DNA from: Grammothele lineata
Taxonomy: Eukaryota; Basidiomycota; Agaricomycetes; Polyporales; Polyporaceae
DNA: 64,000 nt
Direction: 5' to 3'
Assembly (NCBI GenBank): GCA_002150815.3
Contig: NDFF03000325.1
Span: 124,001 to 188,000, forward strand
Shown here in pieces: positions 11,430-22,280 of this stretch; the stretch's first letter is position 1; each line of letters opens with the position of its first letter. Position numbers and translations under genes: made by a program. The notes below the pieces were generated by a model, which saw nothing but the letters and a program-made list of their open reading frames with translations, did not search any database and was not told the DNA's origin.

Positions 11430-14249
11430 TCAGATGAATGCCTGCGCCTGCAACTTCCAAACGCGTGCATACTCTCTATCGCACCTCAATAACTCCTTGT
11501 GAGTGCCCGCTTCGACAACGGCCGAGTCGTCCATGTATCTTTATCCAACAGCACACCATATGAGTACATGCAGGGCCTAGGAGGAAGGAGGGGAAACCCA
11601 CAGGATCAGATCCGCGTGCCGTGTAAGATTCCCGAATCGGTGTGATGAGAATATCATCGTCTTGCTCCCGCGCAACTCCCGGAGGCGTTCGAACAAGTCT
11701 ATACGCGAGTGAAGCTACCGCCTCAGCATTGCCCTTAGAGAGATAAAAGAGCGGGCTGACCGTGCTCGGCGACGGGATCGAGCGACGCACTCGGCTCGTC
11801 GAAGAGCAACATCCCGACATTCGTATCTTCGGAGACAATTGACCGCATGAAAGATCTCGCCCTACGCGCGCGATAGTATCAGCTTCACTGATGTCGCTCA
11901 TTCGCACTACAACAAATTGGGAAGAAGTGAACACTTACACTGCGAGTCGTTGCATCTGGCCTCCACTCAGGTGCGCGACTGCGCTCGCCTTCATACCCCC
12001 TGTATCCATAACAGCGTCATAGTTCACCTCGCGTCCGAAAAGAGTGCGCGTGCCCTCCGGCAAGCACGAGTAGTGGTCACGCACGGGCCGTTCGAGGTAC
12101 GTATCGAGTCCCTCAGGGAGTTTTTCGATGGTCGCTTCAGCGCCCCCGAGACGCGTAGCAAGACGGATGCGCGACTCGTCGTGCGCATGGGTGGGGTCTC
12201 CTATAGCAATGTTGTCGCGGATCTACGTGAAGCCGCGAAGGAAAAACCATAAGCGACGACACAATGAGTACGGAAGCCAGGGTAAGACACGTACGGATAG
12301 AGGGAAATGAGTATAGTCTTGAAAGAGGACGGAGATAGATTGACGCAGATCATACAGTTTGAGGTCGCGGATATCATGGCCGTTAATGAGAATTTGCCCC
12401 TCCTCTGGATCGTACAACCGCGTTATGAGGTTCAAAATCGTGCTCTTCCCCGAGCCATTCGCCCCAAGAATAACCTGAGCAGATAATCAGCCCCGCAATG
12501 ATATTGTCGCCTCACGCTATGAGAAGCAGCGTACGCAGAGCTGTCCAGCCCCGAGCTTGAACGACACGTCTTTCAGCGCGTAATTTGATGCTGCCGGATA
12601 CTTGAAAGTGACGTGTCTGATGTCCAGCAACGTTAGATGGGCTCGTGCGTGGAAACGGAGTCTTTACGCACTTGAACTCAAGTTCGATACCAAAACGCAC
12701 TTGCGACGCCTCCTCAGGGAAGGGAATGGTGCCATCAAGGACCTTATTTTGAATATTCTGTACTTCATACAAGTTGCGGACCGAGGCAAGCTTCTCACTT
12801 ACGGACTTGGCCGAGCCGAGCAGTTCCCACACATTGTCTACGAAAGGCATCGTCGCTTTTTGGATCAGGTAGAGCGATGCGAGGGAAATTGGCATGCTGG
12901 AGGGGTGCTGTACCGCTCTGAGCGTGAAAACGATCTGGAACGCAATCAATATCAGTCAGCAAACGTTTACAAACGAGGCGGATGATACATACGCACTTGG
13001 GGAAGCTGGTTCAATGGCTCACGCAAGAGAGCCCACAAGCTGAAATAGTCGCGATCCCACTGAATATGTTGCCAGTCACTGAAGTCTCCTCGGTCGTTGC
13101 CTATGCCTTCCGAAGCTTTCTTATACACTATGCCACGAGTTCTCAACACTCACCTTGAGGCGGAAATGGGTATAAGCGATACCTGAGGAAGCATATTCCC
13201 CGATGTTGCCAGCTACAATCTCTTTTCGATGTGTGAGATCTCTTATCGCGCGTTTCCAGCCTTCCATCTTGATGTAATCTGCGTTTCTAGTGGTCGCAGC
13301 CCACACTGTATTCCGATATGAGTTATGCCAATGCCAAACATGGAAGAAGAGCCAGTCCAGCTCACCGCGAGAATGCTCAAATGCCCTGTATACGGACATC
13401 CAGTGAACGACTTGGGAAGAGATGGTGAGGATGGCCAGGAGGATCCCATCCCGCTGTCCACCGAGCACCTGTCCCAAGACAATAACTTGCGTCACCATCT
13501 GCGCTAGGGTCTTGACCATCGAGACCGCGATTTGTAAGGTTTGATATGCGACTGAACTTCCGGAATTGGTTGAGGATGCGTCATCCAACTGCCTCTGAAT
13601 GTTAGTGGATTCACATGTTGGAAGATCCAAACGGGCTCGGGCTTGGAAAAGGCGGACGTCGTACCAGCTCAAAATACGAGCTGTCAGAGGCTGACTGATT
13701 ACGTGAGAGCTGAACATGGCCAAAATATGCATCGCAATGGTACAGGTAATCCTGCCTACGCATATCTTCAGCATTTCGTCCTTGTCGACCGTATGCGTGT
13801 CCATCGCTACTTCCATCTAACAAAGTGTTCGTTGAAGGGTTACCTACGAGGACGGCGAAACTACTCACGATGTGCAATAGGCTACCCTGGTACCTATAAA
13901 GCGGGTCCACGGTCAGGTGTGCAGACAACGTTCACGCATAAGACACGTACCAAAGAGCCACAGCAGGGATGATCGCCCTAGCCAACTCGATACTCACGTG
14001 AAGTGTGAGTAGAACGGCGCACGAGGGGATACTGAGCACGTCTTTGATCATGCGCCACGCGAATGGCAGACACTCGAAGACTTGCGCGTATTTTTCCAGC
14101 CTCGATGCGCCGGGGAAGTTTTCGGAGGTAGGCCTGTGCTCTTCATACAGGTCCCACACACCCAAGCGGGTGTGCTTGACGCGACGCGCGTCGTGAGGGT
14201 CGAAGGAGGTCATCCTCTCGGAGAACTTGGCGTCGACGTATTCAGGCAT
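11430..14249 (-). CDS. ABC half-transporter, tandem copy A
   Basis: ABC transporter of a basidiomycete half-transporter family (membrane domain followed by one nucleotide-binding domain). ATG at 14247-14249, TGA at 11430-11432, many short introns. The N-terminal part (MPEYVDAKFSERM start) precedes hydrophobic segments such as [20 protein letters not shown] and further spans over 12950-13900. The NBD is complete. Walker A is GANGSGKST (12439-12465), the Q-loop region is [12 protein letters not shown], the signature is [11 protein letters not shown] (about 11940-11970), Walker B plus catalytic Glu is LLFDEPSAS (11784-11810), and the H-loop is IFSSHRFGN. All catalytic residues are present, so it looks functional. 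The C-terminus (MDDSAVVEAGTHKELL to LQAQAFI) is the most diverged of the three copies. The same exon pattern and order occur in copies B and C. Substrate unknown; lipid or peptide export are possibilities by family analogy only. Confidence 0.9.
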
Positions 14250-14290
14250 GAGGATTTATTTGCGAAGAGAGCCTCGCAGGCGGGAAGGTT

Positions 14291-14297
14291 CTTATAG
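14291..14297 (-). promoter_or_regulatory. TATA box of ABC copy A
   Basis: CTATAAG on the minus strand, 42 nt upstream of the ATG. It is followed by the same flanking sequence (CAGGACTATAA) as copy B. Confidence 0.65.
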
Positions 14298-14710
14298 TCC
14301 TGGCGAAGGCGACGATGCCGCGGTACCGAGGTCGATTCTGGCCAGCGCAATCATCAAGGGCAACAAGATCGGGCGCAGTCATGCGCAGCGGTTATGACTA
14401 CATGCTCGGGGCTGTCCTATCTGTCAGTACTTGTTCCGGCCGGAGGGCAGAGAAGCAAGAATTTGCTCCGCAGACGAGTCGGGTTCAACAAGTTGTGGTT
14501 TGGGAACTTGTCACGGGCGTTCTCCGCATCGTTGAATCGGTGTGCGCGAAATCAGGAGCGGCCATCGAGGTCGATTTGATGAGAGAGGTACAAAATCGTG
14601 GGCGGCGTACTTTGCGGAGGCAGTGTACTTAGCCTGGGAATCGAGGCAGAGAAGTTGAACGAAGCATACGACGCGACTTGCACTGCCGGGGATTCGAACT
14701 TGGCGGTTTG

Positions 14711-14718
14711 CCACGTGG
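14711..14718. promoter_or_regulatory. CCACGTGG palindrome (E-box/G-box type) in copy A promoter
   Basis: Perfect 8-bp palindrome with a CACGTG core, the usual target of bHLH regulators. The same octamer lies at the equivalent place upstream of copy B. Confidence 0.4.
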
Positions 14719-14951
14719 GCCGTGGGATCATGGATGACATAATCTCTCCGGGTAAGGGCATTTCGAGGACGGGAATACATTCCATCATCTAGTATTCATT
14801 AATATTTATTGACGGTCCACCAGCAGTCTACAACACTGGAATAGGTATACTGACACTCTAAATAGTACGTATCAACCTCCGGGAGTCTCGGCCGAAAGCT
14901 CATACGGGTTCCCTCACACCACTCGTATGTACAACACGTGGGGTCGTCTCT

Positions 14952-17773
14952 TCAAAAGAAGGCCTGTGCCTGCAGCTTCCAGATGTGCGCATACTGCCCA
15001 TCACGCTTGAGTAATTCATCGTGCGTCCCCGACTCGGCGATGACCGAGTCGTTCATGTACCTGTGTTGCATGGGCGTTTTGTGAGTACGTGCGAGATACT
15101 TACTGCAAAGAACGGACATGGGACGACACTGACAGGATGAGGTCCGCATGGCGGGTGAGGTTCCCAAAGCGGTGTGACGAGAAGATCATAGTCTTGCTCC
15201 CGCGCAGCTCTCGGAGGCGTTCGAACAGACCTGCGAGCAGGTTATACCACCTCATCAGCATACCTCTCGGTGTTTAAGTAATAAGAGAGTGGAGTGACCA
15301 TATTCAACGACAGGATCAAGCGACGCGCTCGGTTCGTCGAACAACAACAAGCCAACGTTGGTATTCTCAGGGACAATGGAGCGCATGAACGACCTCGCCC
15401 TACGCGCATGGTGATATCAGCCTCATCAGTATAGCTCGCGCGCACTGTTACCTCTACAGAACGCGTGAGCACTTACACTGCGAGCCGTTGCATCTGACCC
15501 CCGCTAAGATGCGCGACCGCGCTTGCCTTCATACTCCCCGCATCCCGGACGGCGGCGTAGTTGACCTCGCGTCCGAAGAGCGTGCGTGTACCCTCCGGCA
15601 AGCATGCGTAGTGATCGCGCACGGGCCGGTCGAGGTACGTATTGATTCCTTCAGTAAGCTTCTTGATAATCGCTTCTGCGCCACCGAGGCGCGCGGCAAG
15701 ACGGATGGACGACTCGTCGTGCGCGTGAGCGGGGTCCCCTATAGCGATTCTGTGTAAAGGAACGAAGGGAGAATATGAGAGACGAAGCGATGAGCACTGC
15801 TGACAGGCTAGGGCGCGGCGTACAGAAAGAGGGAAGTGGGTATAGTCTTGAAAAAGAACGGAGATAGCCTGACGCAAGTCATACAGCTTGAGAGTGCGGA
15901 TATCATGGCCGTCAAGAAGGATCACCCCCTCATCAGGATCGTAGAGCCGCGTGATGAGCTTCAAAATCGTGCTCTTCCCGGAGCCGTTTGCGCCAACGAT
16001 GACCTATCACGCGGTAATCAGTTTCACAAGCATTGCAAGGTAATGTTCAATGAGGGAAACAGCGTACGCAGAGACTTCCTGGACCCAGCTTGAATGAAAT
16101 GTTCTTGAGCGCGTAGTTTGCCGCACCCGGATACCTGAATGTAACGTTCCTGATGTCCAAGGGTGTTAGATAGGGTTGCGTGCGAAGACATGCAACCTCC
16201 TCGAACCTGAATTCAAGCTCAATACCGAAACGTATCTGCGAGGTCTCCTCTGGGAAGGAGACCATGCCGTCGGGAACCTTGTTTTGGATGTTGTGTACTT
16301 CGTACAACTTGCGAACTGACGCAAGCTTCTCGCTCACAGACTTGGCTGAGTCGAGCAGTTCCCATACATTGTCAACGAAAGGTATTGTTGCCGCTTGAAT
16401 TAGGTAAAGCGATGCAAGGGACATTGGCATGCTGGCCGGTTGATGCACTGCTCTGAGTGTGAATACGATCTGGATCGTGGTTAGGTGTCAATTTCCACGT
16501 GCGTACAAATGAAGCAGATGAATACGGACCTGGGGAAGCTGGTTCAATGGCTCACGCAAAAGGGTCCACAAGCTGAAGCGCTCGCGATCGCGCTGAATAC
16601 GCTGCCAGTCGCAGAAATCTCCGCGATCGTCGCCTATGCGCTCCGACGCCTTCTTATATTCTGTGAAACGAGTTCAGCTCTCAGCTTGTAAGAAGAAACG
16701 GGAATGATGGATACCTGACGAAGCGTATTCCACAATGTTGCCGGCCACAATCTCTTTGCGATGTACTGGATCCTTCATAACACGCTTCCAGCCCTCCATC
16801 TTGATGTAGCCTTCGTTTGTTGTAGTCGCAGCCCATACTAGACCTCAGTGTGAGAACTTCTCGGCATGGAGAAGGAGCTAATCCAGCTCACCGCGAGAAG
16901 GCTCCAGTACCCTGTATACAGACATCCAGCGAACGACTTGGGAGGATATGGTAAGAGTGGACAGGAGAGTCCCATCTCGTTGTCCGCCGAGCACCCGTCT
17001 CAAGACGATTGCCTGTGCCACCATCTGCGCTATGGTCTTGACCACAGAGACCGCTGTTTGTAGAGTCTGGAATGCGACCGAACGTCCTAAATTGTTTGAG
17101 GATGCGTCGTCAAGCTGTCTTTGAACGTTGGTAAATCCATATGTTGGAAGGTCCAGACGAGCCCGGGCTTGGAAAAGGCGAACGTCGTACCAGCGCAGGA
17201 TGCGGGATGTCAGAGGCTGACGGATGATATGACAGCTGATCATGTCTAAAAGGTGCATCACGACGGCACAGGCCATCCTGCCGGCGCATACATTCAACAT
17301 TTCGCCCTTGTCGACTGTATGCGTGTCCATCGCCACTTCCATCTAACGAAATGTTCGTTTAAGGGTTACCTGCGATTAGCAATACTACTCACAATATGCA
17401 ATAGAGCTCCCTGGTACCTGAGCAGTGGAACAACAGTTAGTACATGCAGACCAAATTCTGCATAGAACGCGTACCAAAGGGCCACCGCAGGAATGATCGC
17501 CTTGGCCAACTCGATACCCACGTGAATGGTGAGCAGGATGGCGCACGAGGGGATACTGAGTACGTCCTTGATCATGCGCCATACGTATGGCAGACACTCG
17601 AAGACTTCCATGTATTTCTCCAACCATGACGAGCCGGGGAATTTCCCGAGCGTGGGTTCGCGTTCTTCGTATAAGTCCCATACACCTAGGCGGGTGTGCT
17701 TGACACGACGGGTGTCGTGAGGGTCGAAGGTGCCCTTCCTGTCCGAGAACTTAGCGTCGCTGAGTCTAGGCAT
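14952..17773 (-). CDS. ABC half-transporter, tandem copy B
   Basis: Second member of the array. ATG at 17771-17773, stop TGA at 14952-14954. The N-terminus [17 protein letters not shown] is close to copy C, followed by the WDLYEER and [18 protein letters not shown] segments and a membrane domain with the conserved cytosolic block [20 protein letters not shown] (about 17150-17210). Walker A is GANGSGKST (about 15968-15996), followed by [18 protein letters not shown]. The helical subdomain contains [19 protein letters not shown], the signature is [11 protein letters not shown] (about 15480-15508), Walker B is [13 protein letters not shown] (about 15321-15350), and the H-loop is [17 protein letters not shown]. 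The C-terminus is [20 protein letters not shown] found no frameshift or lost catalytic residue. Spacing to both neighbours is about 0.7 kb, as expected of a unit duplication. Confidence 0.9.
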
Positions 17774-17812
17774 GAGGATTTGTTTGTAAAGGCATCGTTA
17801 CGTGCGGGAAGG

Positions 17813-17821
17813 CTTTTATAG
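17813..17821 (-). promoter_or_regulatory. TATA box of ABC copy B
   Basis: CTATAAAAG on the minus strand, 40 nt before the ATG, in the same context as in copies A and C. Confidence 0.7.
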
Positions 17822-18259
17822 TCCTGGCGCTGAGAGCAGCGACGACGAGGTCGACTCGACCAAGCGCACTGATCATAGAGCGCGACGAAATCGGGCGCAG
17901 TCATGCGGGGTTATGACTAGTACATGCCCGAGGCTGTCCCATTCGTCAATACTTGGTCTGGCCAGAGGATGGAGAAGCAAGACGTTTACTGCGCAAGCGA
18001 GTCAAGTCCGAGTTGTGGTTTGGGAGCTTGTCGTAGACGTTCGCCGCAGTGTCGGAGTGCCGTTGAATCGGAGCGCGTGGCAAGCATGGCATGAAAAATA
18101 ATTAGCCACCAATGCTAGCTTGATGAAAAGTCAGTAAATCCACGAGGCAGTAGCGCAGAAAAGAAGCAATGCAGCCTAGGAAGAGTCGAGGAAGAGGTCA
18201 AAATACCGCCTGAGACCAAGGTGATTTCGCGCTGGGTGAGATTCGAACTTCGGGCTCTG

Positions 18260-18267
18260 CCACGTGG
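18260..18267. promoter_or_regulatory. CCACGTGG palindrome in copy B promoter
   Basis: CACGTG-core palindrome conserved with the element at 14711-14718 upstream of copy A. Confidence 0.4.
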
Positions 18268-18477
18268 ACTGCGCGATCACCGGTGACACAATCTGTTTCC
18301 AGGTAAGGGCATTTGGAAGGCAAAAGCGCGTTAATCGGTGAACATTGAACCAAAACTCTACAACACCAGGGCAAGTATATCGACACTCTAAGAGTACACA
18401 TCTACGAGTAAGAAGCTCAATCGAAAGCTCGTACAGGTCTCTTCCTGCCACTCGTACAATACGTGCGGCCTGGCTCT

Positions 18478-21260
18478 TCAAACGAACGCCTGTGCCTGCA
18501 GCTTCCAGATATGCGCGTACTGCCCATCACGCTTCAGTAATTGGTCATGTGTCCCCGACTCGACGATGACCGAGTCGTTCATGTACCTGTACCGCACGGG
18601 CATCTTATGAGTACGCGCGAGATATTGCGAAGGGCGAACGCGGGGCGACACTTACAGTATGAGATCCGCATGGCGGGTGAGGTTCCCGAAACGGTGTGAC
18701 GAGAAGATCATCGTCTTGTTCCCGCGCAGCTCCCGTAGGCGTTCAAACAGATCTGCAGGGGTGCGAACGTGCGTGAGCGGGAGTTGCTATGTACAGGAAA
18801 CGGCGTGCTCACCATGCTCGGCCACAGGATCGAGGGACGCGCTAGGTTCGTCGAACAGCAACAACCCAACCTTGGTGTCCTCGGAGACAATCGAACGCAT
18901 GAACGTCCTCGCCCTGAGCGCTCGTGTCAGCCTCAACACCCTAGGCCCCGCAGGAACGAGAAAAACACTTACACCGCGAGCCTTTGCATCTGACCTCCAC
19001 TCAGCTCCGCAACCGTGCTCGTCTTCATCCCACCAGCGTCACGGATCGCGGAGTAGTTCACCTCACGCCCGAACAGCGTCCGCGTGCCTTCGGGCAGGCA
19101 CGCGTAGTGGTCGCGCACGGGCCGGTCGAGGTACGTGTCGAGCCCGTCGGGGAGCTTCTTGAGGACCGCGTCGGCGCCGCCGAGGCGCGCGGCGAGGCGG
19201 ATGTGTGACTCGTCGTGCGCGTGGGTCGGGTCCCCGATGGCGATATTGTCGCGGATCTACACGAAGCGGTGAGGAGGCTGAAGGATGGGGTCCTCAGGGA
19301 GAGAAGGGATAGCGTACGGAAAGAGGAAAATGCGTGTAATCTTGGAAGAGGACGGAGATGGCTTGGCGAAGGTCGTACAGTTTGAGCGTACGGATGTCGT
19401 GGCCGCCGATAAGGATCTGCCCTTCCTCCGGGTCGTACAGTCGTGTAATGAGTTTGAGGATTGTACTCTTTCCAGAACCGTTGGCACCAACAATAACCTA
19501 GATCGTGAAGTCAGCTACACGCCCATGCGATGTGTACTTGGACAACGAGGTACAACGCACGCAAAGCTGTCCCTCTACGAGCTTGAACGAAATATTCTGT
19601 AGCGCGTAGTTCGCAGCTCCCGGATACTTGAACGTCACATTCCTGATAGCCATGGATGTCAGACGGGCCCGTGGGTGCATATATGCGCCAACGACGCACC
19701 TGAACTCCAGTTCAATACCGAAGCGTATCTTCGAGGCATCCTCCGGGAACGGAATGGTGCCATCCGGAACCTTGTTGACGATGTTGTGGACCTCGTACAG
19801 CTTGCGGACCGACGAGAGCTGCTCGCTCACAGACTTTGCTGATGTGAGAAGTTCCCAGATGTTACCCATGAAGGTATTGGTCGCCTCTTCAATGAGGTAG
19901 AGCGAAGCCAGAGACATGGGCATGCTAGCAGGGTGCTGCATCGCTCTGAGCGTGAAGACAATCTGGAGAACACTCAGTTGCCAGGCTACCGAACGCATGC
20001 AGATGATGGTGACGTACCTGAGGAAGCTGGTTCAACGGTTCCTTCAGGAGGCCCCACACGTCGTTATATGACCGCGTCCGCTCTATCCGTTGCCAATCCG
20101 TGAAATCTCCACTGTCGTCGCCTACACGATCTGAGGCTTTCCTATACTCTAGAATTTTATTCGTCAGCACTCAGCAAGTAAGCCACAACTAGTATAAAAG
20201 TACCAGAGGCAGCATATTCTCCGATATTTCCGGCAACAACCTCTTTTCGATGAGACAGATTCTTCATGACACGCTTCCAGCCTTCCATTTTGATGTAGTC
20301 TTCGTTCGTAGTCGTTGCAGCCCACACTAAGCGCGGACATGAGGACAAATCCAAGCAGAATTACACCGAACAAACGTACCACGGGAAGGCTCAAAAAGTT
20401 TCATTGCCGATATCCAATGGACGGTTTGAGATGTAACAGTGAGGACCGCAAGCAAAATACCATCCGGCTGTCCGCTGAGCACGCGGAGCAGAACGAGCAC
20501 TTGAGCGCCCAGCTGAGCTAGCGTCCTAATGATTCTAACTGCCATTTGTAACGTCTGGAATGCAACTGATTGGCCGTAGTTGATCGAAGATGCGTCATCG
20601 AGCTGCCTTTGGACGTTGGTAGTCTCGTATGTAGGGACATCCAGGCGAGCGCGGGCTTGGAAGAGGCGGACATCGTACCAGCGCAAAATACGAGACTGAA
20701 GAGGGTGGCGGATAACGTGGATGCTAGTCATGGACAAAATGTGGATCGCGACATCGCATGCGATGCGACTGGCGCATATCCGGAAGAGCTCATCCTTGTC
20801 GACCGTACGAGTCTCTATCGCAACTCGCATCTAAGAGAAATGTGAGCCGCCATCCACTAAGGAGAGAGTGATGCTCACGATGTCTAATAGCTTGCCTTGA
20901 TACCTGCATTATGCGCCGTTGGTCAGAACACTCCAACATGTAGCATGCACAAAGGACGGACCAAAGGGACACAGCAGGTATGAGTGCCTTGGCCAGTTCG
21001 ATGCCCACGTGGAAGGTGAGCAGGACAGCGCACGAGGGAATGCTGAGCACGTCCTTGATCATACGCCACACGTACGGGAAGCACTCTATGATGTCCATGT
21101 ATTTCTCCAGCCTCGATGCCCCGGGAATCTTCTCGAGCGTTGGCTCGCGCTCCTCGTAGAGATCCCATACGCCCCATCGAGTGTGCTTGACACGACGCGT
21201 GTCGTGGGGATCGAAGGTGCCTTTCCTGTCTGAAAACTCAGCGTCGCCGTATCTGGGCAT
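18478..21260 (-). CDS. ABC half-transporter, tandem copy C
   Basis: Third member of the array. ATG at 21258-21260, stop TGA at 18478-18480. The N-terminus [17 protein letters not shown] is followed by [16 protein letters not shown] and membrane segments. The cytosolic [20 protein letters not shown] block lies around 20640-20700. Walker A is GANGSGKST (19462-19488), the helical domain contains [19 protein letters not shown], the signature is [11 protein letters not shown] (about 18977-19004), Walker B is [17 protein letters not shown] (about 18825-18870), and the C-terminus is [19 protein letters not shown] ending in QAQAFV. All ATPase motifs are intact. It is the copy furthest upstream in transcriptional order, and its own upstream region differs from the two spacers (a large palindrome instead of CCACGTGG). 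By family knowledge it should dimerise, either with itself or with copy A or B. Confidence 0.9.
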
Positions 21261-21298
21261 TGTGTGTTGCGTTCAAGAGGTCCGCCTGGACAGTAGGG

Positions 21299-21307
21299 TT
21301 TTTATAG
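21299..21307 (-). promoter_or_regulatory. TATA box of ABC copy C
   Basis: CTATAAAAA on the minus strand, 39 nt upstream of the ATG, followed by the same flank as in copies A and B. Confidence 0.7.
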
Positions 21308-21718
21308 TCCTAAGTGACTCGTGAAGTCCTAACGAGAGGCGGCGATGCTGCGGCTCCGATCACGACTCGGGCGGGATGAATTGGCGTATTGTATTGGCTG
21401 TTGACTCGATGGGCGCAGCTGACCACATTCTGTGGTCTCGCGGAGTAGAAGGAAGCATGCACCGCAGAACTGTCGAGGTCGTCCTCCGGTACGTTAGCGG
21501 AGGGACATAACGGCGGAGCGCCAGGGAATCGAGTCACATTAAGCATCGGTATGGATAGCGAGCCGGATGTCCGGAGGAGCTCGAGTATAAGGCAGGAAGA
21601 GCAGGAACCTGAGGAGGAAGAGGCCAAGGAGAGCGTGCGTTTGGGCGCCGGCTGGACTGCGATCAAATTGTTGAGGCAAATCTGCGTCGGTCGGGATTCG
21701 AACTCGGTCGTGCCTCAG

Positions 21719-21772
21719 GAGGGCCGCAGGAGTGATCAGTGGAGGTGACGTCACCTACTTCCTGCGGCCCTC
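21719..21772. repeat. nested palindrome with CRE-like core
   Basis: Perfect 13-bp inverted arms (21719-21731 and 21760-21772) enclose a perfect 14-bp palindrome AGGTGACGTCACCT (21743-21756) with the CRE/bZIP core TGACGTCA. It lies about 480 nt upstream of ABC copy C. It could be a bZIP binding site, a cruciform-forming sequence or the remnant of an inverted-repeat element. Confidence 0.6.
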
Positions 21773-22280
21773 GAGTTGAAGTATTGGTACCACAGCGCCT
21801 TGACAGCGCCGTACTCATCGATGCTAGGTTGGGACCTGTTGCTACACCGCTCTTCGAAGTCGATAGTGATTTAGGAACTCCGGGAAATGCGTGGCAAATT
21901 ACACGCAGTCTTCAGATCATGTATTCAACGGTCATCCTTACGGACCTTACGTACTTACTCGGACTCTGGACACGTAGCTACTAGCCTAGCACATGTTTTG
22001 TACATGTTTGATTCAACAACACTGGCAGCCGCATCGTATAGAAGTCCGTCCAATCGCATGCCTACTACCTATACAGCCCAGTACACCTTTATGCGTGCTA
22101 TGTACTGCCAGGAGGTCGCAATATATACTCTACCAAGTCCCATAGAGGTCCGTAAATCCAAAAGCACTTCGAAGGTTGAACCGAATTCGAGTAACTAAAG
22201 ACTCGGAATGCCCTTAAGAGTTCAAGGGACTGAGAGCGCGTTAGTACAGGCAGCATTCTGAAGCACCGAGTACGTGGTAC

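Larger units (their letters stand above)
14250..14951. other. duplicated spacer between ABC copies A and B
   Basis: 702 bp holding the promoter of copy A (minus strand). It shares recognisable blocks with the B-C spacer, including a GTGGTTTGGGAnCTTGTC-type stretch (about 14497-14515), a GATTCGAAC element (14691-14699) and a CCACGTGG palindrome (14711-14718). It contains no convincing ORF. Confidence 0.7.
17774..18477. other. duplicated spacer between ABC copies B and C
   Basis: 704 bp, almost the same length as the A-B spacer and partly alignable with it: the GTTGTGGTTTGGGAGCTTGTC block near 18013, GATTCGAAC at 18240-18248 and CCACGTGG at 18260-18267. It carries the promoter of copy B and no convincing ORF. 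Confidence 0.7.
21261..22280. other. promoter region of ABC copy C and intergenic space
   Basis: Contains a TATA box at 21299-21307, a GATTCGAAC element at 21695-21703 and a nested palindrome at 21719-21772. 21780-22280 holds nothing I can support. Confidence 0.6.

Noticed and set aside
14660..14770. tRNA gene or tRNA-derived SINE around GTTCGAATC motifs in the ABC spacers (also 18230-18330 and 21680-21770)
   Set aside because: Only the B-box-like nonamer is present. The T stem is mispaired in all three, no matching acceptor strand was found, and no properly spaced A box exists.
11430..21260. Secondary-metabolite or CRISPR-like gene cluster
   Set aside because: No backbone synthase, tailoring enzymes or repeat-spacer array. 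The repetition is explained by three ABC paralogues.
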